Source of the DNA: Ichthyophonus hoferi | Lineage: Eukaryota; Opisthokonta; Ichthyosporea; Ichthyophonida; Ichthyophonidae | Direction: 5' to 3' | Length of the DNA stretch: 38,562 nt | Assembly (NCBI GenBank): GCA_002751075.1 | Contig: NAOQ01000404.1 | Coordinates: forward strand, 25,703-64,264 | In this document: one piece after another, positions 11,526 to 22,239 of the stretch | How the letters are laid out: each line of letters begins with the position of its first letter | Numbering within the stretch: the stretch's first letter is position 1 | Program-made: the position numbers and the translations under genes | The notes under the pieces: generated by a model | Told to the model about the DNA's origin: nothing | Seen by the model: the letters and a program-made list of their open reading frames with translations, nothing else | The model's database searches: none

Positions 11526-13151
11526 GGTGAATTCATGTTGTAAGTTTGGAATATTTCCATTAGGTAACCTGATTGGGTCTGGTTAGACTGTTATTGGAGC
11601 ACTTTAGTTATAATAAAGTGATTATTACTTATCACATTGTTTTACCGTAATTCGGCTATAAAAATTGGGTTATATTAATTGCACCTAAGTTTTTATTTAA
11701 CCCCAAACTATTTACAAATTTTTTTGTTAAAACATTAACGCTGTGAGATTTTCAAAACGAACATAGAGTAATAGTTCGTAGGAAAAACTTACCACATCGC
11801 GCCAAAACCTATCTAATAGCCAATCATCCAGATAGTATTTAGCTCCATATTGTTTTCATTGTTTTTTAAAAGCTTAGTAGCATCCTTTTTAGGACAAACT
11901 AAGCTTATCGTCCTTTTTAAGGCAAACTGGTAAAACAATTGGCAAGAGTATTAGTGTGTATCAATAAATCACTGAAAGAAAATTCTTTCCAAAATAATTT
12001 AAATTTAGTGTATGATTATAAAGATTGTCATCTTTAAACCTGGAAAGCGCATATATCTTAGTAAAGAGACGCACACGTTTAGTTTTGATGTATCAATAAT
12101 CAATAATGTGTGAACATTTAATGTAAGCAACCAATTATAATCTGGTTCAGCCAGATAACACTGGATCATTGGTCAAACATACTAATGCCAGATTGTTGGT
12201 TGAAATTTAAAAGATCCTACAAATATTATCTACTATCGGCTAAATGCTTGCGGATGCAATAAAAGCTGATTATGCTATTGGCAATTGCTAAAATTATATG
12301 ATAAATCTTAATATGGTTAAAAGCATCTTACGTAATATTTGTTTTGATATGCGGACCTATTATGATAATATGGATGGATGCTGCTGCTAAATGTTGTGTA
12401 CCACTGTGCACCAAGGCACCTTAATATCTAAACACGGCAATAAATTAGCTTTCCAAAGGTGTAATTTTTTTAAATAAATATCTTCAACTCTCCATAGTGC
12501 CAAAGTAGATATCTTTAGAATATATTAAAACTCTCAGTGAAATGCAGTAAGCAATAAGAAACACAAACCAGTCTTCAATACCTTGCCCTAATAAAGAGTC
12601 CAGGTCTTCATAATACTTAAGAGTTACAAGTAGTATGCAGTAAAACCCCAAAAAATTTCTTTTCTGGTATTGTCAAATTATCTCTACATTTGACTTTTAT
12701 TTTTTCGCCCATTATTATATTACAAAATCAAACACGTTTCAGTAAAACAGGAATATGGTTCACTATATCTCGATAAACTTGCACTATTAAGAGTAAACCA
12801 GAATTCTGATGTCATACATATATGTACTATATCATTTCAAACTTTATGCCCCACAGGTTATGTTGAGTGTATAAGGTTATCTAATTCGGCTACCGTAGAT
12901 AAAAGTATATGCAAACAAATTACAATATATGACTGTCAAGAACAATAAAATAGCAATAGCACATTTACACATTATCACACCAATGCAAAAGATTTCTTTT
13001 TAAAATTTGTTGAACACAGTTCATTCGTAATTTTATTTTCATTTGATTCTTACTGAATTGTAGAATGTTGTGTTGGCCTAATCATTCGCCACACTTTCTA
13101 CAGAGGGACCATTAATATCTCTCAACAGAGATTACATTTGATTAAAGAATA
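11526..13151. other. AT-rich DNA downstream of the PDZ gene, no gene seen
   Basis: About 1.6 kb of low-GC sequence with frequent stops on both strands. It contains a short local repeat at about 11,872-11,930 ('catcctttttaggacaaact' related to 'cgtcctttttaaggcaaact'). The 3' untranslated end of the minus-strand PDZ gene probably lies in the right-hand part, but no single poly(A) signal can be chosen with confidence. Confidence 0.45.
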
Positions 13152-14239
13152 TTATACCAATACTCCAGCAGATCGGCTAGTACGTATCAGAACATCATCA
13201 ACACAAAACTTTGTAGTTTGGTAGCAGGGTTTGTAGTTTCCCCATTGTTGTTTTAGTTCGCCCACAAATTTCTTGGGCATACATAAGACTGATACATTAG
13301 GTTTTGATGCAAGTGCCTTGTTAAGATAAAGTTGAATATCAGTATCATTCATGTCCAGAACGGCACACCCATCCACCGCAACAATCGATTCTTCAGTTGC
13401 AATTTCACTGTGAGTCTGGGACACTGTAGCATCAAATTTAGAGGCTCTTTGCCTTCTGTCGTCAGCAGCCATACGTTGACATAGAGACATATTTACGTCT
13501 TTGCTCAATACATATGCATTAGCCATGGGCATTTCACAAACAGTTATTTTAAGATGTGACTCGTCCTTCAGAAGCTGAAAAACTTGTGCGGCTGTGACAT
13601 ATGATTCGCAAAAATAAAGATCGCCTATAGCCTCGATTTGGTCACCTATCTGAAGACCGATTTGCCAAGCAGTAGAACCCCTGTTAAAAAATAAAAATGC
13701 ACGGTTAGAATTTTTGTTTTATATTTTGTCCAGATAATGACAAGTGTATATGATTAATAAATATGCGTCAAGATGCGGTCATATTGGGATAGATTCAAAC
13801 AAAAGCCATCTCATAAAAAAGACAGAAGACTTCAATTACCTGACAACGAAGGTGACGAACACGCCCTGAAATGTTACTGTAATGCAAATACCAAAGCAGA
13901 CTCCGGCCTTCTTGGTAACCTCGATTTCTCTACGGTGATACTGTCCAATGTGCTCCCCAGAGACATCATTTGAAGCCACGGTGTAGCACGAAAAATTATC
14001 CATGTTTAAAGAATTCTCAAAACAGGAAAATAAATGACTAACATACATTCAGATGTAACCACCCGGCTTTTATATGCGCCAAGAAACAAGATAAAACCAT
14101 GCGTGATTTACATTCCGTAATAGCTACATCGTGGTTCGATCTGGCATACACGTGACCAATAATTGATTCGTACCCTTGAGTAACTTTAACTTTAGGGGTT
14201 TTGCCCCCCCTATAATAGATATTCTCACAAGATGAAATC
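13152..14239 (-). CDS. harmonin-like PDZ scaffold protein, 3' exons (partial)
   Basis: Last exon 13,152-13,680 (stop at 13,152-13,154) joins in phase, across a 159-bp GT/AG intron, to exon 13,840-14,015. Together they build one PDZ domain: strand REIEVTKKAG, a carboxylate loop CFGI in place of GLGF, GVFVTFVVRGSTA at the junction, GLQIGDQIEAIG, then LKITVCEMP. This closely follows PDZ2 of harmonin ([20 protein letters not shown]). A short Arg-rich linker follows (MAADDRRQRASKF). Then IVAVDGCAVLD...VSVLCMPKKFVGELK resembles the last half of harmonin PDZ3 (IMAINGKIVTD...VAVCPPKEYDDEL). The protein ends AGVLV, itself a possible PDZ ligand. A third open patch, 14,047-14,239, is in phase with the PDZ exon but implies only a 31-bp intron, so its inclusion is uncertain. 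Harmonin is a membrane-cytoskeleton scaffold that binds cadherins and myosins at microvilli and stereocilia. The 5' exons were not found. Another PDZ family (whirlin, PDZD7) is possible. Confidence 0.65.
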
Positions 14240-15417
14240 CTACAAAACACATGATCTTTTATGCCTATTATGATTGATAGATAGCTTTTTACATGTTTTT
14301 GGAATTTTATAAAAAATTGTTTTCTCCTCATTAAACTACCATATTTCATATTTGTCAAATGACCCGATAGCTTTTAACGGTGGTTTGAAAGCATATCAAG
14401 ACATACAAACAAACGGAACACGAGCTGAGTCACCTTTCGTAGCATTGGGGGTCAGATAGGATGAATTAAGTATCCATGCTATATTATTGTAGTGTATTTA
14501 ATTTTTATCTAACAGATTGCTATAATTATTTCAATGGCTATAGGTATAGAATGTGCTGGTATAAAAATAGATATGCAGGAATGATGTTAAGACAGACAAA
14601 CAATAATAGTTAGTCCTAGCTTTCTAAACAACTTGGATCTCGTATTTTCTTTTTGGTGTGTGCTGGCACTGTATTGCGATAAACAAACAAGAATTAATGA
14701 GCACCCAAGGGGTTGGCAGAAATTGAACCGCGGTTACAGATTGTTAAAAACTTCCAGTCTACTATTTCAAGAAAACTTGACAGTACTAACTCTTGACGTC
14801 ATTCGTAGCAAATTATTATAAATGCGGAAATTTGATTTCATATATATTTTATCACGTCCGCTATGCGAATTTCATTAATTGCGAATTCGCTGGGAATTTA
14901 ATAAAGATGTGTGAATGGTGGGAGACCCAATGATAATCACTAAAATCGTAGAACTATAATATAGTTTTATGGCGTCACGTGCAACCTTGAGTGTATCAAA
15001 ACAACATATACGATAAAGGAACTAGGTATTTTTTTATATAAATCATGTTAATTGAATATATATATACATATTTATTTATTTATAAAAAAAAAATTAAAGC
15101 ATGGTATGGTTGTCTGAAGTCTACAGGAATGATATGATGCAATTCTTCCAGCATTCAATAAGGTATTATTTGTGAAATATCTTTGCTTTTGTTTTAATGC
15201 ATATTTGTTATTGTTATCTTCTACAAAAGGCTAAAGTATAATCCAATGCAATTACGGGTTCCTTGTAATTTGTTCTCTTGCGGTAACCAAACAATGTACT
15301 TACCGCAACGATGTTGACCAATAATGGTTCAGTGGTCCAGATGACACTTACAAACCAGCCGCTGTAATTCAATCATCTTAATTTTCTTGTTTCTTTTACT
15401 TTCTTGTTATTTTCAGG
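14240..15417. other. region upstream of the PDZ exons; no recognised gene
   Basis: The missing 5' exons of the minus-strand PDZ gene should lie here or further right, but I could not identify one. There is a small tRNA-like promoter patch at 14,719-14,763 and an A-rich run at about 15,086-15,094. The rest is AT-rich without coding signal. Confidence 0.4.
14719..14763 (-). ncRNA. possible tRNA-derived SINE or tRNA relic (pol III box pair)
   Basis: Read on the minus strand, tagtagactgg (14,763-14,753) fits the pol III A box, and ggttcaatttc (14,729-14,719) fits the B box. The 23-base spacing is shorter than in a normal tRNA (about 33), and no acceptor-stem pairing is seen, so it is not a functional tRNA. 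A chance match cannot be excluded. Confidence 0.2.
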
Positions 15418-15657
15418 TTGCGGTCTAGTCAACTACAATACCAATCATTCGTTACCAAACATTCGATAAGTATAATTGTGTTGGTTGTTATTAATAGTTT
15501 TATACGAAGTCCTCACAGAAGACTCTGGAGAAATAAAGGAAGGTTAACGCTTTTATATTTCCATGCACCACGTACTTGTGGCCGAATTTTTAAAATAGAC
15601 CATACTAGAAGAAAAATGGCAGCTATTGAAGCAAGGAGGGCTAGTGTTTTTAGGTGA
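15418..15657 (+). CDS. possible internal exon of an unknown gene
   Basis: An 80-codon open stretch lies between a good acceptor (pyrimidine-rich, ending tattttcag at 15,416) and a consensus donor (GTGAGT at 15,655; the coding part would end at FR). The reading gives a hydrophobic start (ISIIVLVVINSFI) and then a basic part (HTRRKMAAIEARRASVFR). I recognise no family. The basic stretch after a hydrophobic segment is compatible with a membrane protein's cytosolic flank, but this is speculative. No partner exons were identified on either side. Confidence 0.25.
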   Translation: MRSSQLQYQSFVTKHSISIIVLVVINSFIRSPHRRLWRNKGRLTLLYFHAPRTCGRIFKIDHTRRKMAAIEARRASVFR

Positions 15658-16406
15658 GTACCACGATGACATAAAGAGAAAGAACATTTAACATGATATT
15701 CTTGCACAACAATATTTTCTAAGCATATATTAGTAACTTGAATATATTATCTTCATTTTTGCTGCACTTAATTAGATGCACATAGGCGTGTGTTCGATCT
15801 TTGTAAAACGACTTTTACCGGTTATTGTGTCATGCCTGAGGGGGCTTCCCGGATTGCTTGGGGCAAGAGACTCCACTTAACTTTTGAACTTTGCAATCCA
15901 TGCATGTGTCTGCTCGAATCAGTTGAACTGAACTGTGTCCAGAAAACTTAAATTACCAAATGTTACCCCACTCAAATATTTGTTTTTATGACAAGTGTAG
16001 ATTCAATTCTTGGCCTGCTTGATCCCAAGTATAAACTTAGCTGACTACGTGCTAATTGGGGACTTGCTAATTGGGGACATCAAAATTTAATTGCGGCACT
16101 TTGCAACTCTGACGAGGATCTAGATCACGCTCTCATGCACTTTAGAAATATTTAGGTTCTTGTGATCACTACTACCATGGCACCCTGGACTTAATAAACA
16201 ATAATGCAGCAAACTATAGTACAATGTACAGTTACATGTTTAGGAACGTGCATGATATACAACATACATAATCGTATCTTACACATAAGCTGCTATATCT
16301 TCAAATACTGACATTGTTTTTACTTAGTCGTATCGTATCCGAATCTCGGGAAAGCCACTTAGAGTACTGATTACCCCATCGGCGTCAATTAAGCCTTCCA
16401 TAGCTT
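15658..16406. other. intergenic, no gene seen
   Basis: This has moderate GC around 15,830-15,900 and 16,060-16,140, with a short direct repeat 'gctaattggggac' in tandem near 16,050-16,078. I found no open frame with a recognisable protein and no RNA gene. Confidence 0.4.
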
Positions 16407-16733
16407 GGCCAATGCAAGCACATATGGAGTGCTGTGGGTTTTTTTTGCATTGGTATCATGCAAACTATACTAAATAAATGTGAGTCTCATTGTCCATTCT
16501 GCAAAATTGGATTACTAGTTTTTATTTTACTTTTCAGGTATTGTCGCTTATTTCTACATGGCATACGAAATAGGTGGGCCAATGCAGTCATATCATAAGT
16601 GCTGTGGGTTTTTTTGCTTTGGTGTTAAAACTATACTAAATAAACGTGTCTCGTGGTTTGCTTGGCAAGAACGTGTTAGTAGCTTTGGTTTTACCTTTCA
16701 AATATTGTCACTTGTTCCTATAACATACAGGAT
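16407..16733 (+). repeat. diverged tandem duplicate, unit about 170 bp
   Basis: Unit one (16,407-16,567) and unit two (16,577-16,733) share ggccaatgca, then agtgctgtgggtttttttgc, then 'aaactatactaaataaa.gtg', then 'ttttac.tttca..tattgtc.cttgttcct' and a closing 'acata..g..atac'-like end. The open frame across unit two is probably accidental, because unit one does not keep it. Confidence 0.7.
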
Positions 16734-16829
16734 GCAAGTAACTGCGTGGGGTTTGTGCCAAATCCCTTTTGTTGCACTCTCCGGGTTAATGTTATCACCC
16801 AAATACGGTAATTTGACAGCACATTAGCA

Positions 16830-19800
16830 TATTTTTTAATGGCTTACATTTGCTAAAGTTTACAAAATGTAATACAATAATAGAATACCACTTTTCGAGA
16901 GTCTTCTGGTTGGGCATCTTATCATGCATGGCGAGGAACCCCATCATCCCCACCCCATTTCCTCTACCCAAACTTGCACCGGCGGGCTAGTATTTATAAA
17001 TAATTGTCAGAAATCGCTTTTTGTATGTCACTGCAACCATTATGATATATCTGTAATAGGCATTCAAGAAGAAATACAGAAATCTTGAAATGCCCATGAC
17101 TGGTTATGCTAGGGCGGCGTGAAGTTCAATTGAAACAAATGAACCAATAAAGGTAGTCTCGTCTCACGGTAGTGTTAATGATTGGCGATATGCCAAAAGT
17201 GGTTTTCTTTGACGCAACTCTAGAGATTAATTTTCAATCATTCTCTTGCTCTATTTGCTTTAAGAGAATATTAATTATTAGTTACACAAATTTTAATAAT
17301 TAATTATAAATAATATTGACGCAATACTTAGCAGAATTTCCTATCGACGTGTCTAAATGCCCTTTGGGTAAGTCATAGGGATACAACTATTACATATGTA
17401 AGTTACAATGAACAATAACAACCTGTAAAGGGGCTAAAAATCATAATTACTACGTTTTGCCACATATATGTTGAACCCCCCCTATTCCAAGCTGATGTCT
17501 TATCTGAGCAGTTAAGCTAGAAGCCTATGCACTATTTTTATTTTATTGATGTTTTTATTAATGCTATTAGTAATTGGTTATATTTTAGTGCTAACTTCGG
17601 TGCTTGCAAAGTATAGGGTACCATAGGTCACCCTTGATTTGATGTAATTGGTATGATTTATGGCTATGTTGCAAGTGCCCAATCGGAATATAGTATGTCC
17701 TTATAGGGTCGGACGACCTACCCAAGACTCTCGTCAATGGTATTGCCAACCGCCGCAACGGAGCTATTTAATGTTATTCTTTGAAGATGACTAGAATTGG
17801 TAAAATATAAAACTTTGTGCTTGTTTTTAAGATGCTACCCATTAATAATATGTATATATTATAACTAATATGGTTGAGTAAGTATAAATAAAATGTGATC
17901 GGCGATGTATATTTTTTTCCTTGGGCGTTGTCGTGGTCATCTCCTAGTGTACTTCTAACGGAAAGGTTAGTGAAAATCTTTGTACATACGACTGAAACTA
18001 CTAGCCAGTTTGCCTAGACAGACATTGACAGTAAAATTAATATTACTACGTATTAATAATTCAAAGAATATTGACAGTATATGGTATGCATCAGAATTTT
18101 TTGGATCAACCGATGTACAATACGTAGGGTCAATATTCGTATGCGTTCTTTTAGGAAGAGTTTTGTGTAATACGAAAAATAAATACAAGTGAAATAGGAA
18201 AACAATCAGGTATTCGTACCAAAAGGCAGGGTCACTCGTGTCGTAAACAGTGATTAGTGCTAGGCCGACATATCTAGAAAATGTGTTTTGTTAGAAAGAG
18301 GTGGCATATATGCTCCATCTTCTCCGGTACATTTACTTTAAATAAGGGAATATATACGCGTATAAAGGAAAATAAAAATATAAAAGTTCCGTTCGGCAGA
18401 GCTAATATTACTGATTAAGAAAGAAGCCAGTGCGTCTATTGTTTTAAAATTAAAATTAAGAAGAATTCCAATAAAATTACTCGTCCATCTCCTGAAATTA
18501 CAGTTGTACGTTAAGCTGTGTGCAAGTATATACAAATAGGAATGATGCACCCAGTACTGGTTGTAGTAAGACGAAAAAGCCACAATATGCAGATAGCTGA
18601 TTGTGTTACCAGTGTTCTATGGGGAATTGTGTTGAACTCCAAAAAGGCATAAAGTAAGTTTAACCTTTTTAGAGCAGAAAAGGAGGGCTCATAAACCTTT
18701 CTGGATGCAAAGTCATGCTGCTTTTAGATGCTTCTTTTGAGTAGCAAAGGTGTGTTAGTTGAATAAATTTTTGAAAAACAAATATACAGCTGACGCCTTA
18801 AAATTGTAGGGGGATGGTGGGGGGGAAATTAGATTAACAGTGGGAGTATTTTTTATATTGTTTTTTTGGGAAATATTGTCAAAAAGAAATAAGTCCCCTA
18901 TAGGCAATACAGAGCTCAGTTCTAACAAAATGACCTAATTTGATCTTGGGAAACATGGATGAGTTCTATTTATCCTGGCTCTTTCTCCAATAAGGCTGTA
19001 GTATGGTGGTCTTCAATCAATGAAATAGTTTGTTAGAACACGTGTATGTTACAATGATTATTGAATTAATTAATTGATTGGCTTACAATATTAAATCTAT
19101 TTATTTATTACATGCTATTAATGCTATTAATCAATAATTAATAAGTATTACTTAAACTATAATGAAAAAAGAGAAATTCTCTGTAAAACATAAATATTAA
19201 TGAATTAATGAATCACATTGCGACCAATTCCTGTATAGCATATCAGATATGCAGTTTGACCTCAATTTAGTCTCACCATATTGCATGTGTTTAGAACGTT
19301 ATAAATTAGCTCCTGAGACTGGAATTCTGGTTTTGCTTACGTCGATAGTCTTCCACTTAACACGTGTCATTGTCTGGACGTTTACGACCGCAAAAATTAG
19401 CGATCAATTTGCAATTGCTAATTCACCACAATTTCAAAATTCACAAGATTTGGACCAATGACTATGGTATACTACGATACTACACCAATCAGCATATAGA
19501 CGGAAACAACTCCCTAGAGGGGGAGGCAACATTTCTATCTCCGTAGACTTTTCCTAAGTGCTTACCTACACTACAAGATTATATACTACTATGTATTTTT
19601 ACTGCAAACATATGCAATATAAAATATGATAGTATCATATTATTGCATTGCAGAAAACCCCGTGTTATAAGCTATTATCCCATAGCATATCAAACTTAGA
19701 ACTCTATTAACTATACCAAATTTTCAATCCTAGCCAACTAAATTCAAGATAGTTAATCTAGATTTGTTGACTGGACACCACAATGCTTGAAGGGATGCCT

Positions 19801-19865
19801 GCCCTGTTAGACATGAGAAGATGCTAGCCGTTCTGGTATTAAGGGCGAGCAAACTGCATTATACG
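16830..19865. other. 3 kb of AT-rich DNA with no supported gene
   Basis: Open frames on both strands at about 17,967-18,192 overlap each other and match nothing I know. A Phe/Tyr/Ile-rich minus-strand frame at 18,338-18,583 has the composition expected of AT-rich noise. Around 19,395-19,425 an imperfect palindrome (aattagcg ... gcaattgctaatt) could be the relic of a MITE. No RNA gene was seen. Confidence 0.4.
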
Positions 19866-20081
19866 GTTAACAACAGATGATCAGCCGTTCTTCACCACCA
19901 GTAGCAATACCGCCAACCATGACCATGACGCCTCTCTGCAGAGGGACTTCCCTGGAGAAATGATACATTCCTCTTACTCACTCCCAAATGGGATTACACC
20001 GCCTCCAATTTCCCGCCGAGTCGCTACCAACACTGGCTTCCCAAGACCAAGATCTTTTATCTTTTTATAAAGTAGCTCAGT
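19866..20081 (-). other. coding-like patch of unknown family
   Basis: This GC-richer patch reads on the minus strand as ELLYKKIKDLGLGKPVLVAT... through GGGVIPFGSE in one frame. In a second frame it gives MYHFSREVPLQRGVMVMVGG... through EERLIICC. The amino-acid make-up (Gly, Val, charged residues) is unlike the Phe/Ile/Tyr noise around it, so it may be a decayed or spliced coding region. A consensus donor (gtgagtaag) lies between the two frames. I recognise no domain, and the plus strand is also partly open. It could equally be a piece of a DNA transposon. Confidence 0.25.
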
Positions 20082-21016
20082 TTATATTAAATAAACGAGC
20101 TTTTGGTGAGCTTCCCGAAAGAACCCCTGACTTCGGTATTTTCTCAATTATTATGGGATAGAAGTCACATAGGAACGAACCTGTCTCTAATTGTTCTCAA
20201 CAGTATATTTACCATATAGTTGCGTGCTTCAATAATAGCCGTGTACATGGAGGCATCAAGCCATATTAAAGTTAAGGAAATGTCAAAATTCCTTATCAGA
20301 GAGGAAGAAAGAATTATGATTGGGTGCCCCAAGCATGAAAGTGGACCTTTAGCAAACGTATTTCCAATAACTTGTTTATTTGGATGGTAACAAGGCTTCC
20401 ATATAGTTAGAGATATGTTCTTTGTTACCTACCAAAAAAATTATGGTTCTTGCTATCCATCAACGTTATTTTAGATATTATGGACTATGTTGAATATATC
20501 CTTATATTAGAAATTGTAATAATGTGTTGAGATCAGTTTTCTAATTAGAAATCGCAATTGCAAGCTATCACGTTATTCACTACAATTGCCAATTACACAT
20601 GATCTCATAATTATCAAGGCTCCTGGTAAAGTGTTCGCCAGGGATTATGCTTCGATACCTACCATAATATCCACCGCCAAAGCATGGCTCCTTGGTTGAT
20701 AGTAATGCATGAGGTGTGAATAATAAATTGACTTTTGCTATTTGATTGGCGGTCTATTGTTAGCATATATCGAGGGGGACGGCCGTGGGGATAGGTGAGA
20801 GAACCGGGTCTATCTGATCTACCTATTATATCTACTATGCTATGATTGGTTGAAGTTCTAATGTAAATAATAATAGGACCTTATAGATGGATTATGCTAA
20901 TTGGTTAAGGTATCACGAGTGATGATAGATTTCATTACCCCACCCTCTTCCCTGTTTAGTTTATCCGCCCACCCTTTCTTTCTCCAATCAGAGAGTATTG
21001 CATAAGCATCATTTAA
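20082..21016. other. intergenic, one short coding-like frame
   Basis: A plus-strand frame at 20,220-20,390 (56 codons: ...MEASSHIKVKEMSKFL, REEERIMIGCPKHESG...) follows an acceptor-like 'ttaccatatag' and has balanced codon use, but I know no family for it. A GC-richer patch at about 20,770-20,820 precedes several ATTGGTT motifs. The remainder is AT-rich. Confidence 0.25.
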
Positions 21017-21305
21017 TCACACTATATTGAAGTTGGTAGCAATAGAAGTTGATCCTTGAAATCTTGTCATTGACATACAAATATCAAATGAGACAGAGCC
21101 GAGGCTGGAGTCGACTTGTGGTGGAGTCACTGGTTCCTCGCATGTAGCAAACTCACACTTTAACTCCTTTTCTGAACAGATGCTATGATTCAGAGGAAAA
21201 ATAGATCTTCACCTCTTTAGTTTTGATCACAGGTTCTTAGACAGAAATCAGGGCTCTGATCTATTTCCTCTTCTTGCAAATACTTTTCTTTGTAGTAGTA
21301 TCATG
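21017..21305 (-). other. possible terminal coding exon(s) of an unknown minus-strand gene
   Basis: On the minus strand 21,175-21,017 is a 52-codon frame ending in a stop, with a protein-like composition: SEKELKCEFATCEEP, then TPPQVDSSLGSVSFDICMS. The frame just upstream (about 21,305-21,220) reads YYKEKYLQEEEIDQSPDFCLRT, also highly charged. The two patches are about 45 bases apart and could be two exons or one decayed frame. Family unknown; a DNA-transposon protein is one alternative. Confidence 0.25.
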
Positions 21306-21499
21306 ATTGTTAATACTTATCACTTACAGAGTTACAAAATATTTTATTAAACACACTTGACATTTGAGCAGTCCTTGACTAAAATCTGTACATAGCGTCT
21401 GGTAGATGGTTGGTCTGTCTATCATACCTTAACCTTGTTGCTTAATTTAAAAGACTAAAACTAAATTATTGGGTTTGAGTTAGTACTTTAAACCTATCA

Positions 21500-21725
21500 T
21501 ACCATATATATGATATATACTTTGCATACCTTTTCTATTCTATCTGTTTTACATACCATATATATGCATACCTTACATAACTTGCATACCTTACATACCT
21601 TATCTACCTTACATACCATATATAAGATATATACCTTACATATGCTATCTACCTTACATACCATACATAAGATATATACCTTACATACGCTATCTACTTA
21701 CATACTATATGCATCACATGTGGAA
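21500..21725 (+). repeat. minisatellite built on ACATACC/ATATATACCTTACATAC units
   Basis: Irregular repeats of 'ccttacataccata.ataagatatataccttacata.gctatcta' recur with a period near 45-50 bases in the right half; shorter 'catacctt' units fill the left half. The Thr/Leu/His-rich open frame across it is a by-product of the repeat. Confidence 0.85.
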
Positions 21726-21839
21726 ACCCGGAATCACAATTTAAGTGCCATTGCTATTCTGTAATATTTAGTTATCGCTAACTGTTTACCCTTATTAAAC
21801 TAAGATAAGATATCATACTTAAACCTCTTGTTAAATTAC

Positions 21840-22230
21840 CTCTGAGGGTAGGTGTGTTTCTTGTAATAATTATTGCTAACATGGATTAATTATAGGTTAT
21901 TTTAATTACAATGACATACCACTAAACTTATTAACAACTTAATGTAAAATATACCAAAGTGCTGATTGTGTTAGACCCGTAACTTTAGAGGTACAATGCC
22001 ATATACCACTCATCTATTTAATGCACACAAATACACGCATTGGTTATTTATGACAACACACTTCAATAAAAATGTTTTGTAGCTTACAAAAAAATATAAA
22101 AGACTACCTTAGATCTTTTAATAAGAACATAGTATCCTTCAACCAATAATGAATTACTTAGTACAGACTCGGATATTCTAGAGTGATTGGAAAAACTACT
22201 GCTCACACACTCTCTTCAATAAACATTTAT
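21840..22230 (-). mobile_element. diverged LTR-retrotransposon repeat remnant
   Basis: The right part (22,108-22,210) matches 34,619-34,732: aagact.ccttagat... through 'attacttag.acaga' and 'ctggaaa.actattgctcac'. A central 'tttagaggtacaatgc' recalls the family-A LTR at 31,470. It is old, has no coding part, and its boundaries are uncertain. Confidence 0.4.
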
Positions 22231-22239
22231 AAAGGTAAA

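Noticed and set aside
13773-13973. Plus-strand frame opposite the PDZ exon
   Set aside because: The minus strand encodes the first half of a PDZ domain here, with correct splice borders; the plus-strand frame is its shadow.
16558-16827. Plus-strand frame of 89 codons with aromatic residues
   Set aside because: It covers the second unit of a tandem pair, and the first unit does not preserve the frame, so it is not under coding constraint.
17967-18192. Overlapping open frames on both strands near 18.0-18.2 kb
   Set aside because: Neither has a recognisable motif, splice context or distinctive composition. Overlap of two equal frames on opposite strands argues for chance.
21500-21725. CRISPR-like array
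   Set aside because: Units are irregular, contiguous and without spacers, in a eukaryotic context; it is an ordinary minisatellite.
21510-21764. Thr/His/Leu-rich repeat protein
   Set aside because: The frame simply translates the minisatellite of catacctt units.
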